Source: Larix sibirica
Taxonomy: Eukaryota; Streptophyta; Pinopsida; Pinales; Pinaceae
Direction: 5' to 3'
DNA: 11,643 bases
Assembly: GCA_004151065.3 (NCBI GenBank)
Contig: NWUY0300004590.1
Span: 13,538-25,180 of the forward strand
In this document: positions 1 to 7,342 of the stretch, piece by piece
Layout: the number at the start of each line of letters is the position of its first letter
Numbering within the stretch: the stretch's first letter is position 1
Position numbers and translations under genes: made by a program
The notes under the pieces: generated by a model
What the model saw: only the letters and a program-made list of their open reading frames with translations
What the model was told of the DNA's origin: nothing
Databases searched by the model: none

Positions 1-36
1 TGATTCGTCCTTTCTGTTTAACGCACTTGTCTCAAA

Positions 37-300
37 TCATCATCATCATAATGTGCATCCTTCACTGTGCATCAATTATGTCTTAGCGCATTAGATGGAA
101 TTCCTTACTTCGCACACAACAACTTAGTCTTAGTGCATCATATAAGCTTCTTCACTTCGCGCATCACAAGATATACTTCAAATCTGTCTCTGAGGTCATG
201 TCTTAGAACATCTGTGACTGTCTGTGTGTTGTTTACGATACTGTCATTTATTCCTCACGCACTTGCGCATCTTCTGTAATTATGTCTTTCTATCTTTGCG
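37..300. repeat. Degenerate short-period repeat, GCGCAT/GTGCAT-rich
   Basis: An (ATC)n run at about 37-50 is followed by recurring words: TTCACTGTGCATCA (about 61), GTCTTAGCGCATTA (about 80), TTACTTCGCACA (about 104), GTCTTAGTGCATCA (about 127), TTCACTTCGCGCATCA (about 152) and CACGCACTTGCGCATCTT (about 256). The first copies alternate with a spacing near 45 bases, then the pattern decays. This could be the regulatory part of an old LTR or an eroded minisatellite. I recognise no protein here; the open frame at 67-279 looks accidental. Confidence 0.3.
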
Positions 301-329
301 CAACTATCATAGATCTACAACATCATTTN

Positions 330-369
330 ACATCTCCGAACGGAGGTAAAACATCCCCGACGGAGTTAC
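330..369. repeat. Two ~19-bp tandem copies, each a small palindrome
   Basis: ACATCTCCGAACGGAGGTA is followed one base later by ACATCCCCGACGGAGTTAC. The first copy contains a perfect inverted repeat, CTCCG-AA-CGGAG; the second keeps a weaker version of it. The flanking sequence gives no clear element identity. One ambiguous base (N) sits at 329. Confidence 0.5.
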
Positions 370-418
370 AATAATAAAGTACAAGTAGAATATTCTTTGA
401 AGTTACATTAATTTAACA

Positions 419-483
419 GATTTGAACCCGGTTCTCCACATTAATACAAGCGTGATCACCTCACTATTTGTCAATAGACCACA
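419..483 (-). mobile_element. tRNA-like segment, probable SINE head
   Basis: Read on the minus strand, this stretch has a polymerase III B-box-like GGTTCAAATC (core at 419-427) preceded at a plausible distance by an A-box-like TGGTCTATTGAC (470-481). A weak anticodon-like stem lies between them. The two boxes start about 53 bases apart, slightly wider than in a standard tRNA. The acceptor stem does not close, so this is unlikely to be a working tRNA gene. A tRNA-derived SINE head is the best reading, but the SINE tail and target-site duplications were not identified. Confidence 0.35.
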
Positions 484-571
484 TTCTAAAAATGTACCGT
501 TCACTTGAAGTTGAGGCAAAACAACAGATTAGATATGTTAAGCTTTCTTCTTCATTTTAACATTTCACGTA

Positions 572-959
572 GCACTAGAGGCACAAGTCTCCAACATATC
601 TCACAATTTGGCGATATTAAATGTGGCTCTAGAAAGCAAGTTTGTATCATTCAAGGAGATTGGTAGCTCTAACGTAGATGTTGGCTCTAATAGGAAACCC
701 TAAAGAGCTAAAGAAGGTGTTGGAGAAGGAGAGGCCAAGTTCTAGCATTATTTCTTCCCAACCTTTGTTTAAAGTGGAAGCAAAAGTGGACATCAAGCCT
801 TTTCAAAGTGAGATTGATGCTGTGAAGTTTAATCAATGGTTGCAAAAGTTAGAAGTCTCCTTCAGTGTCTAGAGCATAGGAGAAGAGTAGAAGATATCAT
901 TTGCCTCATTGAAGCTAGAGGGTCACGCCCACACTTGGTGGGAAAGATATATGGAAAGA
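572..959 (+). pseudogene. Ty3/Gypsy-type gag fragment (pseudogene)
   Basis: In intact elements Gag forms the virus-like particle of an LTR retrotransposon. An N-terminal part starts ALEAQVSNISHNLA at 572 in frame 2 and continues through ALESKFVSFKEIG. Around 680-695 the frame shifts, and the frame beginning at 678 carries FKVEAKVDIKPFQ, then KFNQWLQKLEVSFSV. After a TAG at 870-872 the same frame gives SIGEE, a second TAG, and KISFASLKLEGHAHTWWERY. The tryptophan-rich LEGHA..WW region is the hallmark of the retrotransposon gag family. The similarity stops at about 959, well short of a full gag, with no zinc knuckle or pol behind it. Two stops and one frameshift make it a clear relic. It is more like the chromovirus type of gag than the one at 8837, which is inference from recalled motifs. 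Confidence 0.75.
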
Positions 960-983
960 TAAGTCTTGTGTTAATATTTTTGG

Positions 984-1130
984 GGGTAGGTGGCGAAGAG
1001 ATGTTGGAGAAATCCTATATTAATATTTCTCCAATATCTCCCTCCCCTCACCTCCCTGCATTTGAGAGTTGGGGTCAAAGGGGGATAGTGGAGAAATATT
1101 CTCCGACATCTCCACCCTCACATTAGGGTG
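984..1130. repeat. Foldback region with nested inverted repeats
   Basis: 999-1013 pairs with 1025-1039 in 14 of 15 positions (AGATGTTGGAGAAAT against ATTTCTCCAATATCT). A second hairpin joins GTGGAGA (1088-1094) with TCTCCAC (1109-1115). A third joins CACCCT (1113-1118) with AGGGTG (1125-1130). The first block is also an imperfect inverted copy of the second, so the region can fold as two hairpins or as one long structure. It begins right after the gag fragment breaks off. It may be the outer part of an inserted element. Confidence 0.6.
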
Positions 1131-1201
1131 AGGTTGGGGGCGACAGGGGGGTTATTAGGCCTACAAGACTAATGAGACCAATCGTGTGTCAATCAAGTGT
1201 A

Positions 1202-1310
1202 GGTGTGTGCTAATTATGTAACGAGGCCATAAACATTAAATAAGGTTGACTTGGTAGGTGTGGTGTGTGCTAATTATGCATTGAGGCCAAAGACATTAAT
1301 TAAGGCTAAC
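1202..1310. repeat. Tandem duplication, exact 60-bp period
   Basis: The block 1202-1250 (GGTGTGTGCTAATTATG..., then GAGGCCA and ACATTAA) recurs at 1262-1310 with about 41 of 49 bases identical. The copies lie just upstream of the TATA-like words at 1331 and 1339. That position suits the repeated enhancer-like elements often found in plant LTR U3 regions, but this role is inferred. Confidence 0.8.
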
Positions 1311-1622
1311 GATATGATTAGGATTAGGCTTATAAACCTATAAATAAGGAGGGCACTCATCATACGGATCATTGATTTGTATAGTGATGCTTGGCATTGT
1401 ATATTAGAAGAAACCCCCTTGAAGTGGTGTGAGGAATCCCCTCTCTCAAATATGGCTTGGCAATCAAATGCAATTTCCCTAGCATTCTTGTGTTCTATAT
1501 TTGCATGTGTGTTTTGAATCTCATATTATGGTTGTGCATATTGTTAGTTCTTTTGATATTTTGGGTTGCAATTGACTATCCCTAGTTGAGAGTTAAGTGG
1601 TGCATGTAGGTTCACCACAAAC

Positions 1623-2661
1623 TTGGCGCATGTAGTCACTAATGCTGCTAATGTTTGTTGCTTTATGGGGTTATTGATTTACAGTAGGTACAAGCATATT
1701 TATTGGCCCCCATGCTGTGTTCATGCATTTAAGGGCATTGGTGGGATATCATGGATACTGAATTTGGTTAAACCAACTAGAGATGTGTATATGCTTATCT
1801 ACAATTGCAATACTTCCTTAGCTATGTACAAGGCTTATGCCAAGAAGGAATTCCATATGTTCATAGAGGCCAAATATGCTAGCTACTTTCTTTAATTAAA
1901 TTCTCCATGCCTTGGAGAGATTTATGAGACCTTTCACCACATGTTGGGTCGAGTTAGAGCCATCGTTTGTGAGAGGGATTTGTCAGTACACTTCTACATA
2001 GATTACTTTTGATCCATCATTCAAAATAGGTGGGACACCATTGAACATTGCCTATGAACTTAATCTTAAATAGTATGTCGAGAGATTTGGGAAGTGCCTC
2101 CTATTGATGATTGAGAGGTGGAAGGGTTTAAAGTTGCTATTGCCAAGATGTTCATAGTGGAAGATGGTAGGATATACTTTGACAACAATTTCTTTCATTT
2201 GCAGAACTTAGTGCCCCCTTCAACACAACACACTATGAGTGTGAGGGTGGATTGATTTACCATAACTCAGCAAAACCTGACTGGGTAGTGGAGGATGCAT
2301 TGAGATTGGGCTTTGAAGCTTTGTCAGCTTGTTCTACCACTATGTTAGATGACTAATTCCTGTGCAGCTGAGAGGAATTGGTTCATTTATAGTCTATCTT
2401 GATCCACTATATTAAGAGGAAAATAAATTCCTCTAGCACTGGAGAAGTTGGTTTTAGTTTGTGGCGCCTTAAGTCTTAAATATCTAAAGACACTAGAGTA
2501 TTTGATGAGGCCAGCAATACAATGGGATGTCGATCTACAGGAGGCTTTGTAGATAGATGAGGGTGCAAATTCGAAGAAGGGATTGGTTAGGGTACCATAG
2601 AGCATCTTTGAGGAGAGAGATAGAAAGTGACAATGATGGTGGTGTGCTTCATAACACATAA
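1623..2661 (+). pseudogene. hAT-superfamily transposase, C-terminal half (pseudogene)
   Basis: hAT transposases cut and paste DNA elements using an RNase H-like fold. One frame from 1623 reads LAHVVTNAANVCCFMG, then YKHIYWPPCCVHAFKGIGG, matching the DUF659 part where family members have VVTDNAAN and HIYWTPCCAH. It continues with GEIYETFHHMLGRVRAIVCE, IIQNRWDTIEH, and IDD-stop-EVEGFKVAIAKMF. From 2361 it shows CAAERNWFIYSLS and PLALEKLVLVCGALSLKYL, which is the C-terminal dimerisation region. At least eight in-frame stops interrupt it (for example 1893, 2010, and around 2050-2110). A short out-of-frame patch near 2280-2350 (ALSACSTT) suggests indels. An acidic tail SDNDGG in another frame ends at a TAA at 2659-2661. 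The N-terminal BED zinc finger and first half are absent, and no terminal inverted repeats were found. The family call is strong; the exact ends are not. Confidence 0.85.
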
Positions 2662-3702
2662 GAATTGTTGCACTGCATGGAACTACGGGGCATAGTCATT
2701 TAGTACTTGAGCCTGGCTTCTTCCTTGCTCTCCATTTTTTTAAACGTTATTGTATGATATTGATAATTTTGGCATCTATGTAAAAAATACTATAAATAGA
2801 AAATGTTGTCATTTAAAACTTTTATAGCATGTCACATTGTATTCTGTGGATGTGTTATTGTATGATGTATGGATGTCTGTATTTATGTATTTGAGATTCA
2901 AATTGGATGATTGGATGTGACATTTTGTTTACTGCTGATTAATCACGAGTCATGAATAAAAAATAGTAATATTTTAACAATTTCTGGGTTCCCCCATGTC
3001 CTGCACCATGCCAGCCCCTATATTTTGTGGGGTTTCTTGAGCTCTCCTTAGAACACGTTCCCTTGTCTCCGATCCTTGGTGAGCAATATCTTAAAATTGA
3101 CTGTGGGTTTGGTGTAATTGTCAAGTTGGTCAAATGATAAAGTCATGTATAGGAGATATGTCTGGGGATGTACCATCTTAATGGCAAAGTTCTTTTGAGG
3201 TAAATTTTTTTTTGGGTCATATGCTTAATGAGCTTCTATTATGAAACAAAATAAATATATGGGTGACACTGTAACATAATATAAGAATGAAAGCATAATG
3301 GCATTTTTTGGATGAGAGACTAACTGTCAATATCTTTCTTTTTAAGTTTTCCCTTGTCCCTAATCTGTGAGTGAATACATTGTAAGGTCACTTTTGAAAT
3401 CTAGAAAGTTCGCGATGATGAAAATAATGCAATAATTGCATGGTGTATGTAAATTTACACCTATTTTTGCAATTGATCTGTTTAATCTGGGGAAATGGTA
3501 TTCTAATTTAAAGTCATCTAGACTCCTGAGTAGGGACTTGTTAAATTTCATATAAATGCATGAAGGTTTTGCTAGAACATTATATTTTTTGGGATGGTTT
3601 CAGTGCAGAGTAGTTTTAGTGCAGGTGGATGTAGTTTAATTCCTTGCATGCTATTTTGAATAAAAGGTGATTGCATAATTAATCTTTTCTCTTGATTCCC
3701 AG
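2662..3702. other. Non-coding stretch, no recognised gene
   Basis: The sequence is AT-rich and T-run-rich, with no reading frame that resembles a known protein on either strand. If the exon at 3703 is real, at least the right-hand part is its upstream intron. It ends in a polypyrimidine tract (ATCTTTTCTCTTGATTCCCAG) immediately before the exon. A strong donor-like CTTG|GTGAGC lies at about 3081, but I could not support an exon ending there. Confidence 0.4.
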
Positions 3703-3807
3703 GGGCAAACAAAAGAAAGGACGGGCTACTCCAAGGGAGGGAAAGAGATTAAAACAAGCTAATGAACAGGAACTTGAAGATGATGATGATCCGGACTTGT
3801 GTTTAAG
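3703..3807 (+). CDS. Candidate internal exon of an unidentified host gene
   Basis: A strong acceptor (pyrimidine tract plus CAG, ending at 3702) is followed by 105 open bases and a donor-like AAG|GTAGCA at 3807/3808. In the frame starting at 3704 it encodes a basic stretch, GKQKKGRATPREGKRLKQA, then NEQELEDDDDPDLCL. The switch from lysine/arginine-rich to acidic is typical of a flexible, possibly nuclear segment. The length is a multiple of three and both ends split a codon in the same phase. If the donor is not used, the frame stops at a TAG two codons later (3809-3811), so this could instead be the last exon. I do not recognise the protein. The absence of internal stops and the good splice site set it apart from the decayed sequence around it. 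Confidence 0.5.
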
Positions 3808-4378
3808 GTAGCAGAATGGTAGGATCTCTGTATTACTACTGTATAGTAGTTATCAAGGTTATTACAAAAACTTTAGGGAAATTGAAGGGAAAAATTCCAC
3901 CAAACTCCACAGAATTCTTGCTACAAATTAGTTAGTAGAGTTGGCAGAAGGTCCATGCATTTCATTACTTTCATTATAACATGAAATCATATTACATTTG
4001 TATATTTCTAAACCACCAATGCTGCTTATTTGCCTAAATTTTTAATGCTTCAAGTTCATGATCCATTGGTAATGCTGTTTGCCGGTGCCTTCATTACTGT
4101 TGAGTTTAAATTTGAATGAATGTTTGGATTTATACATGTTTGTGAGAAATGGTTAAGCTACAGATGCTAAATTTTCTTATGCAATCTAGACAACTGTATT
4201 GCTTACAATCTTGCTCAACTGTATCTGCTTTCCATATTCTTGGAACATGTTTTGCATTGACATAGATGCTAGGCAGTCCTAAAAAAAATCCCTTACTGAT
4301 GACAACATGCTTATGTTTTGGCATTGGGGGTTAGCTCAACCAGTTGTCGCCAATGTTGCTGGGCATTTATCTAATTCC

Positions 4379-4440
4379 ATGCCAGTGGGTGCCTGCATTG
4401 AATTCCCCTAGGTTATGCACACTAATCTATGCCAGTGGGT
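4379..4440. repeat. Direct repeat ATGCCAGTGGGT, two copies 50 bp apart
   Basis: The same 12 bases occur at about 4379-4390 and 4429-4440. They are exact copies; the sequence between and around them is not obviously duplicated. The significance is unknown. Confidence 0.6.
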
Positions 4441-4612
4441 TTACAAGTGATGCCATCCATGAGTGTGGGAAAAAATCCATTGGGTTTCCCTGGAAAAAAT
4501 GCGTATATTTTGTTTCCGGTTTCTATTTTGATGGTTTATTTGGTTACATCTTTCTGCATTGCTCAATGCAAAATGTTAGGTCAGTGATGAGGACAATCTA
4601 ATTTTGCTGTGT

Positions 4613-5060
4613 ATTGTCAAAACTCCATCTCTGGATTGTTATTTTTAGAGATTCTCATGGTATACGAAGATTGACTCAACACCATTATAAAATAATACTG
4701 ATGTTATTTAAGATGTTTCTGTGGTATGCACAATTTGCACTTCATGAATACGGGCTAGTGACATCATAGCCCATCCAAAATTTGCATCCTGCCTGGGAAG
4801 CCTTTTAATGACTTAAGGAAATTCAAGAGAATCTGATTGTGGTCTTTATTGTCGAAACTTTTTCTCAATTAATTTTTTTAGAGATTCTCTTGGTACAAGA
4901 AGATTGATGCAAACATTGTTATAAAAAATCTCAATGTTAATTCAGATGCTTCCGTGAGGTGCATGTAGTGCATCTGCCTGAATATGGATTAGTGACCTCA
5001 ACTCATCGAAAATTTGCAACCTGCCTTATAAGCTTTTTAAGGACAATGGAAATTCAAGTG
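4613..5060. repeat. Diverged tandem duplication, unit about 235 bp
   Basis: 4613-4829 and 4848-5060 are two copies of one sequence. Shared words in the same order include ATTGTC.AAACT, TTTTTAGAGATTCTC.TGGTA, GAAGATTGA, ATAAAA, GATGTT, GCTAGTGACATCA against ATTAGTGACCTCA, AAATTTGCA.CCTGCCT, AAGC.TTTTAA and GGAAATTCAAG. Small indels are spread through the alignment. Neither copy is open in any frame. It is either an old local duplication or two copies of a small repeat family. Confidence 0.8.
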
Positions 5061-5096
5061 TCAAAATATTACCACGCTTTGCAAACTTTTCTGCAG

Positions 5097-5145
5097 ACCA
5101 AAGCTACCAATCTATAATGGGCTTATCAAATACACATGCGATTAA
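5097..5145 (+). CDS. Possible terminal exon joined to the 3703-3807 exon
   Basis: TTTTCTGCAG ends at 5096 and forms a good acceptor. Splicing from 3807 would complete the split codon AG|A (Arg) and continue PKLPIYNGLIKYTCD to a TAA at 5143-5145. The phase match and the stop soon afterwards would fit a last exon. The chance of such a match is not small, so this is tentative, and the protein is not recognised. No obvious AATAAA signal was found close downstream. Confidence 0.3.
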
Positions 5146-5447
5146 GCGATGTTATTCCAGTGGACATTTTAGATTCCTCTTGATTGGATTAAATGTCAAC
5201 AAAACTATTTAAATTTATTCATTTGATTAATATTAATCTTAAATTTCTATTACCTGATTTGTTCATGGAATGTTTTGAAGATTGCTTTATGTTCAAATCT
5301 CAAAATATTTTCATGTAGGGTGTGCTTGAGTGTGTTTGGTTAACTAATTAAGCCTGCCTCGGTTGATTAAGTAAATCAAGATATTATCCATTCATCAAAT
5401 TCTTAGTTTGACAGTTCTAAGTATTATTAAAAAATCTGATAATATTA
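5146..5447. other. Non-coding stretch, nothing recognised
   Basis: AT-rich sequence without recognisable coding content. If 5097-5145 is a terminal exon, this would include its 3' untranslated region. I see no repeats or structures of note. Confidence 0.3.
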
Positions 5448-5854
5448 TAGAGGTGCCCAAGGATATTGACAATGATAGAGAGGTTGATGAAGAGTTAAAA
5501 GGCTACATAGAATGAAGTTTAATAGTGCGAGAAAAGGGTTACGAAGAAAGCTGTTTCCTCCATCTGTTTGAAAACAGTAATTATGACTGAAGACCAACAA
5601 TTATCTCTGCAATCTTTGAGCATCAACTATTGAGGATTAGAGCTTTCCATTTGAGATTTTGCTATGAAAGCCTTGAAAATGGTGATGAAGTGATCACCAT
5701 AAAATGTAAGAAAATGCTTGAACAAATTGATAGTCTGATGTATACTTTAAATGGTGTGAAAACTAAACTTGATTGCTATTGTGTTCAGTCATATAAAGAA
5801 AATGCTAGGATATACCTAGTTTTGGCATACATGTATATAATGCTGCAAAGATAA
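5448..5854 (+). pseudogene. Unidentified decayed coding-like region
   Basis: One frame from about 5448 has unusually protein-like composition with few stops. It reads IIEVPKDIDNDREVDEELKG, then SLIVREKGYEESCFLHLFE, then (from 5630) RIRAFHLRFCYESLENGDE, VITIKCKKMLEQIDSLMY and TLNGVKTKLDCYCVQSYKEN, to a TAA at 5852-5854. In-frame stops occur near 5514 and 5590. The middle part is charged and heptad-like, so it would be helical. Just downstream another frame shows HVLEMLERCVLLFFSDIAK, suggesting the relic continues with a frameshift to about 5960. I cannot assign a family; any resemblance to helical bundles such as BAG domains is too weak to call. It could equally be a fortuitous open stretch in an AT-rich region. 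Confidence 0.3.
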
Positions 5855-6468
5855 TTTGTTGGGGACAACTGGAGAGGTTGAATAAAGTTGAGGGAAGAAT
5901 CCATGTGTTAGAGATGCTCGAAAGATGTGTACTTCTATTCTTTAGTGACATTGCAAAATAGTTGAAAAAATGCTTCTCACATTCACAATATTGGTATTAA
6001 TGCGTTGTGGGCATGCTTAAGTTAAGAGTATTGCACTATATTTGCATTTATTTCAAGGTGCTGAAGTTAGGTAGTTCAAATATATGTGGGAAGAGGATAT
6101 TAAGAGGGATGGTAAATCTATGCTTATTTAGCATCTCTATAACAAAAGCGTGTAATGATGAATGCTGTTATAGAATTTCAGGGAAATATATAATAGCATG
6201 TCTTGCAAGAAACATATTAAACAATGATAATGTATGTAACACAGTTGACATGATGCCATGATTTGTCATTTGACTCCTTGTTAACCCCAAAAGAACATTC
6301 ATCATATCAAGTTATAAGTATAGAGAATATGTAGTAGTTAAAGTATGATTTATTGATAATGAATATTGAAAATGTGTCATGATTTGTGGAGTTCGTATAA
6401 GTTTTTTTAACTTTTATTCCTATAAAAGTCAAGTTTCTCCATGTCCACATACCAGTAGAATAAATTGA
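5855..6468. other. Non-coding stretch, nothing firm
   Basis: The first ~110 bases may continue the coding-like relic in a different frame. The open stretch at 6007-6261 has a cysteine- and isoleucine-rich translation without a recognisable motif and is probably accidental. TCCTATAAAAG near 6419-6429 is TATA-like but isolated. Confidence 0.3.
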
Positions 6469-6586
6469 CTTAGTTAAAGAGAGATAGTAGATTAGTTAGT
6501 GGAAAGCCTATTATAAATACATTACAGCTTAGTTAAAGAGAGATTGTGGTTTAGTTAGTGGAAAGCCTATCATGAATACATAACAC
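6469..6586. repeat. Tandem duplication, 59-bp period
   Basis: CTTAGTTAAAGAGAGAT starts at 6469 and again at 6528. Both copies continue with TTAGTTAGTGGAAAGCCTAT and end in AATACAT.ACA. They differ at only a few positions, so this is a fairly young duplication in otherwise featureless sequence. TTATAAATAC in the first copy is TATA-like. Confidence 0.85.
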
Positions 6587-7342
6587 TAAATGAGTGGAGA
6601 GTTATTCTTTTGAATCTTTATTAAATCTCTTTTAGGTTTATTATTGGTTTCAACCTGTTACCTCCTGAAAATGTAGGAGTCATTTCACAATTTTATGAGC
6701 TTTCCTCTTTAATTAAGCACAACAAGAGAGCTTTGGATTTTAGTGGTGGTTTTGGGTTGTGGGAGTTTAGGAGGCCATGCACCAAGTTGCATCTTGCCGA
6801 AGCACCATTCAACCTCTGGAGACAAAAACAAGGTTGAAGCTGAGACCCATGACCCATGGTTAAATGAAACAATCTTTAGAAAATGAACCCCCAACTTCAA
6901 GAGGTGGCTAAGGCATGACATATGGCAAGACAACCCAAAAGAACAAAACATCCTACATTGGATAAAGTCCATAGCAAGGCATTTGACAATGAAAATAGCT
7001 AATGGAGTAATTCCTTGCTTGAAATGGTGCCATGTGGCACAATAACTCTATGGTCAAAGAATGTCCATTGGGGGCATTGCATATGCTTCATTGCTATTGT
7101 AGCCATGAAAGGAGTCAATGAATGACCTTAATGGAGGAGTGCTTAAGCAAAAGGAAGGCCAAACTCACTTGGAAGTATACATTTTGATGTTGTATTTGAT
7201 GACGATGAGGTCAACCCTTGTAGGAGGGGCTCCAAATGAAAAAAAAAAGTTATTTAATAAACATAAGTTATGACGAGGTCAACCTTGACCCAATGAAGAA
7301 AAATAGTTGAGTCAAATTTCAATGAAGGAATAAACTCATTAT
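6587..7342. other. Unassigned sequence before the Gypsy LTR
   Basis: No protein is recognisable on either strand; the minus-strand open stretch at 6709-6972 has no family-like motif. GATGAGGTCAACCCTTG (7204-7220) and GACGAGGTCAACCTTG (7272-7287) form a short direct repeat, separated by an A10-like run at about 7239. This could be older LTR or untranslated retroelement sequence. Confidence 0.3.

Larger units (their letters stand above)
969..1622 (+). mobile_element. LTR-like sequence, solo or partial
   Basis: This segment sits between the broken gag and the hAT relic. It starts near TGTTAATATTTTTGG and has a tandem repeat upstream of two TATA-like words, TATAAA at 1331 and TATAAATA at 1339-1346. 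The downstream stretch, with AGAAACCCCCTTGAAG and GGAATCCCCTCTCT, resembles LTR leader sequence. No protein is encoded. I found no convincing TG...CA end pair, target-site duplication or primer-binding site, so the boundaries are guesses. The words CTTGGCGC near 1622 are only weakly like a Gypsy primer-binding site and overlap the hAT coding frame. Confidence 0.35.
3808..5096 (+). other. Putative intron with internal repeats
   Basis: This stretch is T-rich and lacks recognisable coding sequence. It starts GTAGCA and ends TTTTCTGCAG, as expected of a plant intron. It contains the direct repeat at 4379-4440 and the 235-bp tandem duplication at 4613-5060. A CCATTGGGTTTCCCTGG word near 4477-4495 recalls a motif common in Copia LTRs, but nothing around it confirms an element. 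Confidence 0.4.

Noticed and set aside
419-483. Functional tRNA gene
   Set aside because: The acceptor stem does not pair, the anticodon stem has a mismatch and an 8-base loop, and the box spacing is too wide for an ordinary tRNA.
1600-1635. Gypsy primer-binding site (CTTGGCGC) after an LTR end at about 1619
   Set aside because: Only six or seven bases match, the required CA end is not adjacent, and the sequence is already explained as part of the hAT coding frame.
3052-3082. Possible microexon ending at the donor-like GTGAGC near 3081, upstream of the 3703 exon
   Set aside because: The donor is good, but the frame compatible with 3703 meets a stop just upstream unless a 27-base microexon is assumed. 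There is no independent support.
4470-4500. Fragment of a Copia LTR U5 (CCATTGGGTTTCCCTGG)
   Set aside because: The match is short and the flanks show no primer site, LTR end or further similarity to the LTR at 9153-10350.
6709-6972. Minus-strand protein of 87 residues
   Set aside because: It is cysteine- and serine-rich but lacks ordered metal-binding spacing, a signal for export, or any recognised family. It is most likely accidental.
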